Positions 9,336 through 17,295 of a stretch of DNA of 64,000 nucleotides are shown here, one piece after another. Position 1 is the first letter of the stretch; every line of letters begins with the position of its first letter. The stretch covers positions 7,847,001 to 7,911,000 of the forward strand of contig NZ_CP160403.1 in assembly GCF_040782645.1 (NCBI RefSeq). Reading direction: 5' to 3'. The notes beneath the pieces were generated by a model, which was given only the letters and a program-made list of their open reading frames with translations, did not search any database and was not told the DNA's origin. The DNA comes from Streptomyces sp. HUAS ZL42. Its GTDB lineage: Bacteria > Actinomycetota > Actinomycetes > Streptomycetales > Streptomycetaceae. A program made the translations under genes and the position numbers.

Positions 9336-9711
9336 CCGCGACTCCTTTGTCCTTCGTCCAGGGAAGCCGAACCCCGGGTCCCTCCGGGGATTCCGCGCCC
9401 TCGGGGGTGAGAGCGAATCCGGTCCTTGGCGTTGCCACACTCTAGCGCGTATTGCCGGTAGGTGTTCGACAATGCCGACCGATGGACGGGAGTCTTGCCT
9501 CGGCGTCGCGCATGAGTCAAGGGGTCTGTCATCGAATGCGCGAACGTTGTTGGTTGTGTTGATTTATCGACACTGCCAGGTCTGATGCGTACTGCGGAGT
9601 AGCAAATACGGCGCGTGTCGGCCTGGTGATGTGTCCGGTTGTGTCAGTGCGTGGCATCGACCGGAACGTCATACGACGTCCCGGTCGTCCTCCTTGCGCG
9701 GTGTACGGCGC
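9336..9711 (-). promoter_or_regulatory. gyl operon promoter region with GylR-like half-sites
   Basis: 376 bp between gylR and glpF that must contain the operon promoter. It carries a near-match to the palindrome in front of gylR at 9464-9480 (GTTCGACAATGCCGAC) and a more degenerate copy, ATCGACACTGCC, around 9566-9577. The core is AT-rich around 9530-9610. No long hairpin separating gylR from glpF is evident, so some read-through is possible. Confidence 0.6.
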
Positions 9712-10476
9712 TCAGAACCGTCCGGCGCCCAGATCCCGCGACACCGCGCGGGCACAGTCCCGCACCGCGGCGATCAGCTCGTGGCGCACCTCGCCGTCCC
9801 GGCCCACCCGCTCCACGGCCCCGGTGATGCCGACCGCTCCGACCGGCATGCGCCGCCGGTTGTGGATGGGCGCGGCGATGGACGCCACACCCTCCCAGGT
9901 CTCCTCCACGTCCGCCGCGTACCCACGCGCGCGGGTGATGTCGAGGATCTGCTCGAACGCGTCCAGTTCGCACACGGTCCGGTCGGTGAACGCCTTGCGG
10001 TCGGCCTCGACGGCCTCGCTGTGCGCCACCGGGTCGTACGCCGACAGCACCTTGCCCAGGGCCGTGGAGTGCAGCGGCTGCATGGCCCCGATCTCCAGGA
10101 CCTGCCGGCTGTCGTCCGGCCGGAAGACGTGGTGCACGATCAGCACACCCTGCTGGTGCAGCACGCCCAGATAGACGCTCTCGCCGCTGGCACGGGCCAG
10201 GTCGTCCGTCCACACCAGGGCCCGCGCGCGCAGCTCGTGGACGTCGAGGTAGGTGGTCCCCAGCCGCAGCAGCTCGGCGCCCAGCTGGTACCGCCCGGAG
10301 GCTTCGTCCTGTTCGACGAAGCCCTCCTGCTGGAGGGTGCGCAATATGCCGTGGGCCGTGCCCTTGGCAAGGCCCAGCGACGAGGCGATGTCCGAGAGGC
10401 CGAGCCGCCGCTCGCCGCCCGCGAGCAGCCGCAGCATCGCGGCCGCCCGTTCGAGCGACTGGATGTTCCGTGCCAT
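9712..10476 (-). CDS. gylR: IclR-family glycerol operon regulator GylR
   Basis: 254 aa, matching the known GylR length. The N-terminal winged helix (residues about 5-65, with LGLSDIASSLGLAKGTAHGIL) is followed by the IclR effector domain, with MQPLHSTALGKVLSA and GITGAVER. In Streptomyces GylR represses glycerol catabolism and its own gene, with glycerol-3-phosphate as inducer. The longer open frame to 10671 is rejected because MARNIQSLERA is the classical N-terminus and GGAGG/AGGA lies upstream of ATG 10476. It heads the gyl cluster and is divergent from metH. Confidence 0.93.
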   Translation of the reverse strand: MARNIQSLERAAAMLRLLAGGERRLGLSDIASSLGLAKGTAHGILRTLQQEGFVEQDEASGRYQLGAELLRLGTTYLDVHELRARALVWTDDLARASGESVYLGVLHQQGVLIVHHVFRPDDSRQVLEIGAMQPLHSTALGKVLSAYDPVAHSEAVEADRKAFTDRTVCELDAFEQILDITRARGYAADVEETWEGVASIAAPIHNRRRMPVGAVGITGAVERVGRDGEVRHELIAAVRDCARAVSRDLGAGRF

Positions 10477-10787
10477 CGCCGTCCTGCCTCCGTCCCCTTC
10501 GACCGTCCACGCGCGACGTTTCTGCCGCCGTTCGGCAATGCCGAACACTACCGGTCCATGACGACCTCCCGCTAATGGTCGGTCGATTCCTGCTGCGTCA
10601 CTCGTCACGTCACCCGTTTCCCGGAGTGACCCCGACACGGTCCTCGTCCGCCCCGTGGACGCCCTGACCATATGCCCCGGGTCCCGGCTACCCTGACGGG
10701 GTGCGCCCTCCTCGGGAGCCCGGCCCGGGTCTCCTCCGGAAGCGGAAGCGCAAAGCCGACAGCCGTCGCACCCAAGGGAGCCCCTTC
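10477..10787. promoter_or_regulatory. Divergent gylR/metH intergenic region
   Basis: 311 bp holding the gylR promoter and operator (10530-10546) and the metH promoter. For metH, CTGACC at 10664-10669 and TACCCT at 10689-10694 are a weak -35/-10 pair with 19-bp spacing. I looked for a cobalamin or SAH riboswitch before metH and saw no recognisable core. Confidence 0.45.
10530..10546. promoter_or_regulatory. gylR: Probable GylR operator
   Basis: GTTCGGCA-A-TGCCGAAC, a perfect 8-bp inverted repeat around one base, 53 bp upstream of the gylR start. A site with the same core occurs before glpF at 9464-9480, which supports a shared IclR-type operator and autoregulation. Confidence 0.7.
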
Positions 10788-13700
10788 ATGGCCTCTGTGC
10801 CGCCGACCCCTTCCGCCGACAGCCGGACCCGTGTGTCCGCGCTCCGCGAGGCCCTCGCCACCCGCGTGGTGGTGGCCGACGGAGCCATGGGCACGATGCT
10901 CCAGGCCCAGGAGCCCACCCTCGAGGACTTCCAGAACCTCGAAGGCTGCAACGAGATCCTCAACGTCACCCGGCCCGACATCGTCCGTTCGGTCCACGAG
11001 GCGTACTTCGACGCGGGCGTGGACTGTGTCGAGACCAACACCTTCGGCGCGAACTTCGCCGCGATGGCCGAGTACGACATCCCCGAGCGGGTGCACGAGC
11101 TGTCCGAGGCCGGCGCCCGCATCGCCCGCGAGACGGCCGACGCCTTCGCCGGGCGCGACGGACGCACGCGCTGGGTCCTCGGCTCCATCGGCCCCGGCAC
11201 CAAGCTGCCCACCCTCGGCCATGTCGCGTACACCACGCTGCGCGACGCCTACCAGCAGAACGCCGAGGGCCTCATCGCCGGCGGTGCCGACGCACTCATC
11301 GTCGAGACCACCCAGGACCTGCTGCAGACCAAGGCGGCCGTCCTCGGCGCCCACCGCGCCCGGGAGATCGCCGGCCTGGATGTGCCGCTGATCTGCTCGG
11401 TGACCGTCGAGACGACCGGCACCATGCTGCTCGGCTCGGAGATCGGCGCCGCCCTGACGGCCCTGGAGCCGCTCGGCATCGACATGATCGGCATGAACTG
11501 CGCGACCGGCCCCGCCGAGATGAGCGAGCACCTGCGCTACCTGGCCCGCAACGCCCGTATCCCGCTGGCCTGCATGCCGAACGCGGGCCTGCCGGTCCTG
11601 GGCAAGGACGGTGCCACCTACCCGCTGAGCGCGCCGGAGCTCGCCGACGCCCAGGAGAACTTCGTCCGCGACTACGGCCTGTCCCTGATCGGCGGCTGCT
11701 GCGGCACCACCCCCGAGCACCTGCGTCAGGTCGTCGAGCGGGTCCGTGACCTCACCCCGGCCGAGCGCAACCCCCGCCCCGAGCCGGGCGCCGCCTCCCT
11801 CTACCAGACGGTTCCGTTCCGGCAGGACACCTCGTACCTGGCGATCGGTGAGCGCACCAACGCCAACGGGTCGAAGAAGTTCCGCGAGGCGATGCTGGCG
11901 GGTCGCTGGGACGACTGTGTGGAGATGGCCCGGGAGCAGATCCGTGAGGGCGCCCACCTGCTCGACCTGTGCGTGGACTACGTGGGCCGGGACGGCGTGG
12001 CCGACATGGAGGAGCTGGCCGGCCGCTTCGCCACCGCCTCCACCCTGCCGATCGTGCTGGACTCCACCGAGGTCGACGTCCTCCGCGCCGGCCTGGAGAA
12101 GCTGGGCGGCCGCGCGGTCATCAACTCGGTCAACTACGAGGACGGCGACGGCCCCGAGTCGCGGTTCGCGAAGGTCACCGCCCTGGCCAAGGAGCACGGG
12201 GCCGCGCTGATCGCCCTGACCATCGACGAGGAAGGGCAGGCGCGCACCCCCGAGAAGAAGGTCGAGATCGCCGAACGGCTCATCGACGACCTCACCGGGA
12301 ACTGGGGCATCCGCGAGGAGGACATCCTCATCGACTGCCTGACCTTCACCATCTGCACCGGTCAGGAGGAGTCCCGCAAGGACGGCGTCGCCACCATCGA
12401 GGCGATCCGCGAGCTCAAGCGCCGCCATCCCGACGTGCAGACCACTCTCGGCCTGTCGAACATCTCCTTCGGGCTGAACCCGGCCGCCCGGATCCTGCTG
12501 AACTCCGTGTTCCTGGACGAGTGCGTCAAGGCGGGCCTGGACTCGGCGATCGTGCACGCCTCGAAGATCCTGCCGATCGCCCGCTTCGACGAGGAGCAGG
12601 TGCAGACCGCCCTCGACCTGATCCACGACCGGCGCGCCGAGGGCTACGACCCCCTGCAGAAGCTGATGGCCCTGTTCGAGGGCGCCACCGCCAAGTCCCT
12701 GAAGGCGGGCAAGGCCGAGGAGCTCGCCGCGCTGCCGCTGGAGGAGCGCCTCAAGCGGCGCATCATCGACGGGGAGCGCAACGGGCTCGAGGCCGACCTG
12801 GACGAGGCGCTGCAGACCCGCAACGCGCTGGACATCGTCAACGAGACGCTGCTGGACGGTATGAAGGTGGTCGGTGAGCTGTTCGGCTCCGGCCAGATGC
12901 AGCTGCCGTTCGTGCTGCAGTCCGCCGAGGTGATGAAGTCCGCCGTCGCCCACCTCGAGCCGCACATGGAGAAGTCGGACGCCGAGGGCAAGGGCACCAT
13001 CGTGCTCGCGACCGTGCGCGGCGACGTGCACGACATCGGCAAGAACCTCGTCGACATCATCCTGTCGAACAACGGCTACAACGTGGTCAACCTGGGCATC
13101 AAGCAGCCGGTCTCGGCGATCCTGGAGGCGGCCGAGGAGCACCGGGCCGACGTGATCGGCATGTCGGGTCTGCTGGTGAAGTCCACGGTGATCATGAAGG
13201 AGAACCTGGAGGAGCTCAACACCCGCGGTCTGGCAGCCAGCTATCCGGTCATTCTGGGCGGGGCGGCGCTGACCCGGGCGTATGTGGAGCAGGACCTGCA
13301 CGAGCTGTACGAGGGCGAGGTCCGCTACGCCCGTGACGCCTTCGAGGGGCTGCGCCTGATGGACGCCCTGATCGGCGTCAAGCGGGGCGTGCCCGGGGCG
13401 CAGCTGCCCGAGCTGAAGCAGCGCCGGGTCCGCGCGGCCACGGTCGAGGTCGAGGAGCGCCCGGAGGAGGGGCACGTCCGCTCCGACGTCGCCACCGACA
13501 ACCGCGTGCCGGAGCCGCCGTTCTGGGGCACACGCGTCGTCAAGGGCATCCAGCTCAAGGAGTACGCCACCTGGCTGGACGAGGGCGCTCTGTTCAAGGG
13601 CCAGTGGGGCCTGAAGCAGGCCCGCACCGGCGACGGACCCACCTACGAAGAGCTCGTCGAGACCGAGGGCAGGCCCCGGCTGCGCGGCCTGCTGGACAGG

Positions 13701-14300
13701 CTCCAGACCGAGAACCTGCTGGAAGCCGCCGTGGTCTACGGCTACTTCCCCTGCGTCTCCAAGGACGACGACCTGATCGTCCTGGACGAGCAGGGCAACG
13801 AACGCACCCGCTTCACCTTCCCGCGCCAGCGCCGCGGCCGCCGGCTGTGTCTGGCCGACTTCTTCCGCCCGGAGGAGTCCGGCGAGACCGACGTGGTCGG
13901 CCTCCAGGTCGTCACCGTCGGCTCCAGGATCGGCGAGGAGACCGCGAAGCTCTTCGAGGCCAACGCCTACCGCGACTACCTCGAACTGCACGGCCTGTCC
14001 GTGCAGCTGGCCGAGGCCCTCGCCGAGTACTGGCACGCGCGCGTGCGGTCCGAGCTGGGCTTCGCCGGCGAGGACCCGTCCGACATCGAGGACATGTTCG
14101 CCCTGAAGTACCGCGGCGCCCGCTTCTCGCTGGGCTACGGCGCCTGCCCCGATCTGGAGGACCGGGCCAAGATCGCCGAGCTGCTCGAGCCGGAACGGAT
14201 CGGTGTCCACCTCTCGGAGGAGTTCCAGCTCCACCCCGAGCAGTCCACCGACGCCATCGTCATCCACCACCCCGAAGCCAAGTACTTCAACGCACGCTGA
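10788..14300 (+). CDS. metH: Cobalamin-dependent methionine synthase
   Basis: 1170 aa, a complete four-module enzyme. The homocysteine domain has zinc ligands Cys238 (GMNCATG) and Cys304/305 (GGCCGTT). The pterin domain starts at AIGERTNANGSKKF. The B12 domain has DVHDIGKN with the cobalt-ligand His748 and a GMSGLLVKST segment. The C-terminal activation domain (FWGTRVVKGIQL to SLGYGACPDLEDR) binds S-adenosylmethionine. It transfers methyl from methyl-tetrahydrofolate to homocysteine. ATG 10788, with GGGAG 7 nt upstream, is preferred over the in-frame upstream extension. A strong hairpin follows. Confidence 0.97.
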   Translation: MASVPPTPSADSRTRVSALREALATRVVVADGAMGTMLQAQEPTLEDFQNLEGCNEILNVTRPDIVRSVHEAYFDAGVDCVETNTFGANFAAMAEYDIPERVHELSEAGARIARETADAFAGRDGRTRWVLGSIGPGTKLPTLGHVAYTTLRDAYQQNAEGLIAGGADALIVETTQDLLQTKAAVLGAHRAREIAGLDVPLICSVTVETTGTMLLGSEIGAALTALEPLGIDMIGMNCATGPAEMSEHLRYLARNARIPLACMPNAGLPVLGKDGATYPLSAPELADAQENFVRDYGLSLIGGCCGTTPEHLRQVVERVRDLTPAERNPRPEPGAASLYQTVPFRQDTSYLAIGERTNANGSKKFREAMLAGRWDDCVEMAREQIREGAHLLDLCVDYVGRDGVADMEELAGRFATASTLPIVLDSTEVDVLRAGLEKLGGRAVINSVNYEDGDGPESRFAKVTALAKEHGAALIALTIDEEGQARTPEKKVEIAERLIDDLTGNWGIREEDILIDCLTFTICTGQEESRKDGVATIEAIRELKRRHPDVQTTLGLSNISFGLNPAARILLNSVFLDECVKAGLDSAIVHASKILPIARFDEEQVQTALDLIHDRRAEGYDPLQKLMALFEGATAKSLKAGKAEELAALPLEERLKRRIIDGERNGLEADLDEALQTRNALDIVNETLLDGMKVVGELFGSGQMQLPFVLQSAEVMKSAVAHLEPHMEKSDAEGKGTIVLATVRGDVHDIGKNLVDIILSNNGYNVVNLGIKQPVSAILEAAEEHRADVIGMSGLLVKSTVIMKENLEELNTRGLAASYPVILGGAALTRAYVEQDLHELYEGEVRYARDAFEGLRLMDALIGVKRGVPGAQLPELKQRRVRAATVEVEERPEEGHVRSDVATDNRVPEPPFWGTRVVKGIQLKEYATWLDEGALFKGQWGLKQARTGDGPTYEELVETEGRPRLRGLLDRLQTENLLEAAVVYGYFPCVSKDDDLIVLDEQGNERTRFTFPRQRRGRRLCLADFFRPEESGETDVVGLQVVTVGSRIGEETAKLFEANAYRDYLELHGLSVQLAEALAEYWHARVRSELGFAGEDPSDIEDMFALKYRGARFSLGYGACPDLEDRAKIAELLEPERIGVHLSEEFQLHPEQSTDAIVIHHPEAKYFNAR

Positions 14301-14312
14301 AGTGGTTTTTCG

Positions 14313-14360
14313 CACACGTCGAGGCACCCCCGGGCCGTGTTGAGGGGGTGCCCTCGTGTG
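14313..14360 (+). terminator. metH terminator hairpin
   Basis: Imperfect stem CACACG..AGGCACCCC with GGGGTGCC..CTCGTGTG around a central loop, starting 12 bp after the metH stop. Confidence 0.7.
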
Positions 14361-14416
14361 CGCCGATTAAACGAGGCGTTTCGCCCGGGCGCGACGTACA
14401 CTGGTCGGTCCACTGC

Positions 14417-14444
14417 AGGCCGGTTCCCGCGCGGGAACCGGCCT
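14417..14444. promoter_or_regulatory. 28-bp perfect palindrome in the leader of the HAD gene
   Basis: AGGCCGGTTCCCGC followed directly by its reverse complement, with no spacer. It lies about 15 nt downstream of a TACACT (-10-like, 14397-14402) and 26 bp before the HAD start. It could be an operator, a leader hairpin or a second metH terminator. No T-tract follows. Confidence 0.55.
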
Positions 14445-14470
14445 GATCGTCCCTTCAAGGAGGTACGTGG

Positions 14471-15166
14471 ATGACCAGTACGGTCCCCTCACTCGGAACC
14501 CGTACGGCCGAAGGCTCCGCCCTGCAAGCCGTGCTCCTCGACATGGACGGCACCCTGGTGGACACCGAGGGATTCTGGTGGGACGTCGAAGTCGAGATCT
14601 TCGCCGGCCTCGGGCACACCCTGGACGACACCTGGCGCCATGTCGTGGTCGGCGGCCCCATGAGCCGCAGCGCGGGATTCCTCATCGAGGCCACCGGCGC
14701 CGACATCACCCTCGCCGAACTCACGGTGCTGCTCAACCAGGGTTTCGAGGACCGCATCGGACGGGCCCTGCCGCTGATGCCGGGAGCCGCCCGGCTGCTG
14801 GCCGAACTGGCCGCGTTCGAGGTGCCCACGGCGCTGGTCTCCGCCTCGCACCGGCGCATCATCGACCGGGTGCTGACCTCGCTCGGCCCGCAGCACTTCG
14901 CGCTGACGGTGGCCGGCGACGAGGTGGCCCGCACCAAGCCGCATCCCGAGCCGTATCTGGTCGCCGCCGCCGGACTCGGAGCGGATCCGGCCAGATGCGC
15001 GGTCATCGAGGACACCGCGACCGGTGTCGCCTCGGCCGAGGCGGCGGGCTGCCATGTGGTGGCCGTGCCCTCGGTGGCACCCATCACGCCGGCCGGCCGG
15101 CGCACCGTCGTGGCCTCGCTCGAAGAGGTCGACCTGGCATTTCTGCGCGGCCTGATGTTGAACTGA
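14471..15166 (+). CDS. HAD-superfamily phosphatase (beta-phosphoglucomutase-like)
   Basis: 231 aa. All four HAD motifs are present: I, LLDMDGTLVDTE (nucleophile Asp and acid Asp); II, the Ser of ALVSASH; III, the Lys of RTKPHPEPY; IV, the acidic pair in VIEDTATG. The helical C1 cap between motifs I and II marks subclass IA, shared by small phosphatases and beta-phosphoglucomutases. The substrate cannot be read from sequence. The ATG has a perfect AAGGAGG 7 nt upstream. It lies downstream of metH on the same strand, but the terminator and palindrome between them argue for separate transcription. Confidence 0.88.
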   Translation: MTSTVPSLGTRTAEGSALQAVLLDMDGTLVDTEGFWWDVEVEIFAGLGHTLDDTWRHVVVGGPMSRSAGFLIEATGADITLAELTVLLNQGFEDRIGRALPLMPGAARLLAELAAFEVPTALVSASHRRIIDRVLTSLGPQHFALTVAGDEVARTKPHPEPYLVAAAGLGADPARCAVIEDTATGVASAEAAGCHVVAVPSVAPITPAGRRTVVASLEEVDLAFLRGLMLN

Positions 15167-15615
15167 ACACGCTTCGATGACGGAAATGGGCTGATCGTTC
15201 ACCCAGCGTGCAGCGGCGATAGAACAGGGAATTCCGACGACCCGTGTCCAGGGAATTCGGATCACCTTGGATGGCCGAATTCCGGTATCCGTGAGCCCCG
15301 TTGAGGGTGTGACGTTTGCCACCCCTGGAGGGGTCGACACGCCGGTCGACCTGTGCTGACCGCCCCCGTTCCAAGGGGGTTGGCGTGCCCTTGTGTCCTG
15401 ATTGATGGAACGCTGTACCAATCCTTCCCCTGTCCGTTATTCGGTGAGTCCACGCCCGGTTTCGCTGCGTGAGGGGGCCTCAACTCCTGTTCCTGCGAAC
15501 CCTCGTGCAGGTGCGGACTAATCTCGTCGCGAGAACATCGCCCTTACCCCCGTGATCCACCGCAACACCCCTGCGTGCCGGATACACGGACCAACAGCTG
15601 TGGAGAAACTCGAGC
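15167..15615. other. 449-bp non-coding region with three GAATTC motifs
   Basis: No convincing gene. GAATTC occurs at 15230, 15253 and 15278 within about 55 bp, in similar contexts (GGGAATTCC, GGGAATTCG, CCGAATTCC). A short hairpin CCCCC/GGGGG lies near 15363-15377. The promoter and leader of the lipoprotein genes must lie in the right-hand part; CTAATC near 15519 is a candidate -10 only. Confidence 0.4.
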
Positions 15616-17223
15616 ATGAACCGCAAGACCTTGGTGCTGCCGGCCGTGATCGGGCTGGTCGCACCCGTGGTCGCGGCCTGCGGTGGGACCGACGGCGGAA
15701 GCGGCAGTGACAATGCCATCGTTGTCGGAACCACGGACCGGTTCACCGCCACCAAGGACGCCCCGGCCCCCCTGGACCCTGCCTACGCCTACGACGTCGG
15801 CACCTGGAACATCCTGCGCCAGACCGTACAGACCCTGATGATCCAGCCCAAGGGCGACGGCGACCCGGTGCCGGAAGCCGCCGAGAGCTGCGGCTTCACC
15901 GACACCGGCAACGAGCGCTACGCCTGCAGGCTGCGCGAGGGCCTCAAGTTCTCCAACGGCGACCCCGTGACCGCGAAGGACGTGAAGTTCTCCATCGACC
16001 GCGCCCTCGCCATCAAGGCGGACTCCGGCGTGTTCGCGCTGCTGTCGACCATCGACACCGTCGAGACCAAGGGTGACCGCGAGGTCGTCTTCCACCTCAA
16101 GACGGCTGACGCAACCTTCCCCTTCAAGCTCTCGACGCCGGTCGCGGGCATCGTCAACCCGGACGACTACGACAAGGACAAGCTGCGCGACGGCTTCGAC
16201 GTCGACGGCTCCGGCCCGTACACCCTCCACGCGGTGACGAAGGACGACGAGATCGTCAAGGCCGAGTTCACCGAGAACCCCCACTACAAGGGGACGCTGA
16301 AGGTGAACAACGACAAGGTCGACATGGTCTCCTACACGGACGCCGACGCGATGGGAACCGCCCTCGACAAGGGCGACATCGACGTCATGACCCGCAGCAT
16401 GTCGCCGGAGCAGATCCAGAAGCTGTCCAACGCGTCCGCCGACAGCGATGTCGACCTCGTCGAGCTGGCCGGCCTGGAGATCCGCTACCTCGCCTTCAAC
16501 ACAGACGCCCCGCTGGTGAAGACCAAGGCGGTGCGCCGGGCGGTCGCCCAGCTCGTCAATCGCAGCGAGCTGGTCTCCAAGGTGTACGGCTCCCAGGCCG
16601 AGCCGCTGTACTCGCTGGTCCCCGCGTCCATCACCGGCCACTCCAACTCGTTCTTCAACAAGTACGGCGACCCGAGCGCCGCCAAGGCCAAGTCCCTGCT
16701 GGAGAAGGCGAACATCTCCACGCCGGTGAAGCTGACGCTGAACTACACCACCGACCACTACGGTCCGGCCACCAAGCAGGAGTTCGAGCTGCTGGAGAAG
16801 CAGCTCAACGCCGGCGGCCTGTTCGACGTCACCATCAAGGGCACCCCCTGGGACTCGTTCGTCCCGGCCGAGCGCAAGGGCGAGTACGAGGTCTGGGGCA
16901 TGGGCTGGTTCCCCGACTTCCCGGACGCAGACAACTTCCTCGCGCCGTTCCTCGACAAGGACAACTTCCTCAAGTCGCCGTACTCCGACAGCGAGATCAT
17001 CAACACGCTGATCCCGGAGTCCCGGCGTGAGGCCGACCGCATCGCCGCGTCCTCGAGCCTGACGGACATCCAGGACATCGTCGCCGACGACGTGCCGATC
17101 CTTCCGCTGTGGCAGGGCAAGCAGTACGTCGCCGCCCGCGACGACGTCACGGGCACCGCGTACGTGCTCAACTCCTCCTCCACCCTTCAGCTGTGGGAGC
17201 TCGGCCGCGGTGTGAGCAGCTGA
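15616..17223 (+). CDS. ABC transporter substrate-binding lipoprotein, family 5 (peptide type)
   Basis: 535 aa. The signal peptide has a lipobox VVAAC, so Cys22 would be lipidated and the protein anchored outside the membrane. The mature part is a full SBP_bac_5 fold: KFSNGDPVTAKDVKFSIDRAL is the family signature, and the FPDFPDADNFLAPF and DVPILPLWQGKQYVA segments are typical C-terminal elements. Relatives bind oligopeptides, nickel or antibiotics. No permease or ATPase gene is adjacent, so the transporter it feeds is unknown. GGAG lies 9-10 nt before the ATG. A diverged paralogue follows 72 bp downstream. Confidence 0.9.
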   Translation: MNRKTLVLPAVIGLVAPVVAACGGTDGGSGSDNAIVVGTTDRFTATKDAPAPLDPAYAYDVGTWNILRQTVQTLMIQPKGDGDPVPEAAESCGFTDTGNERYACRLREGLKFSNGDPVTAKDVKFSIDRALAIKADSGVFALLSTIDTVETKGDREVVFHLKTADATFPFKLSTPVAGIVNPDDYDKDKLRDGFDVDGSGPYTLHAVTKDDEIVKAEFTENPHYKGTLKVNNDKVDMVSYTDADAMGTALDKGDIDVMTRSMSPEQIQKLSNASADSDVDLVELAGLEIRYLAFNTDAPLVKTKAVRRAVAQLVNRSELVSKVYGSQAEPLYSLVPASITGHSNSFFNKYGDPSAAKAKSLLEKANISTPVKLTLNYTTDHYGPATKQEFELLEKQLNAGGLFDVTIKGTPWDSFVPAERKGEYEVWGMGWFPDFPDADNFLAPFLDKDNFLKSPYSDSEIINTLIPESRREADRIAASSSLTDIQDIVADDVPILPLWQGKQYVAARDDVTGTAYVLNSSSTLQLWELGRGVSS

Positions 17224-17295
17224 CAACTCCCCTTCCTTACCCGGGGTCCGGGACGGCGACCCCGGGGTGACGAGACCTACGACAAGGCACACGCA

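Noticed and set aside
9633..9656. TGTGTCAGTG near the 3' end of gylR as a PafBC site
   Set aside because: No TANNNT at the required distance, and TTGTC is not intact.
10477..10787. Cobalamin or SAH riboswitch before metH
   Set aside because: No recognisable B12-box or SAH core; leader too short and simple.
10605..14327. 1240-aa open frame on the minus strand across metH
   Set aside because: It is a shadow of metH: no ribosome site, repetitive Gly/Val/Leu/Arg composition, and metH has all its motifs intact.
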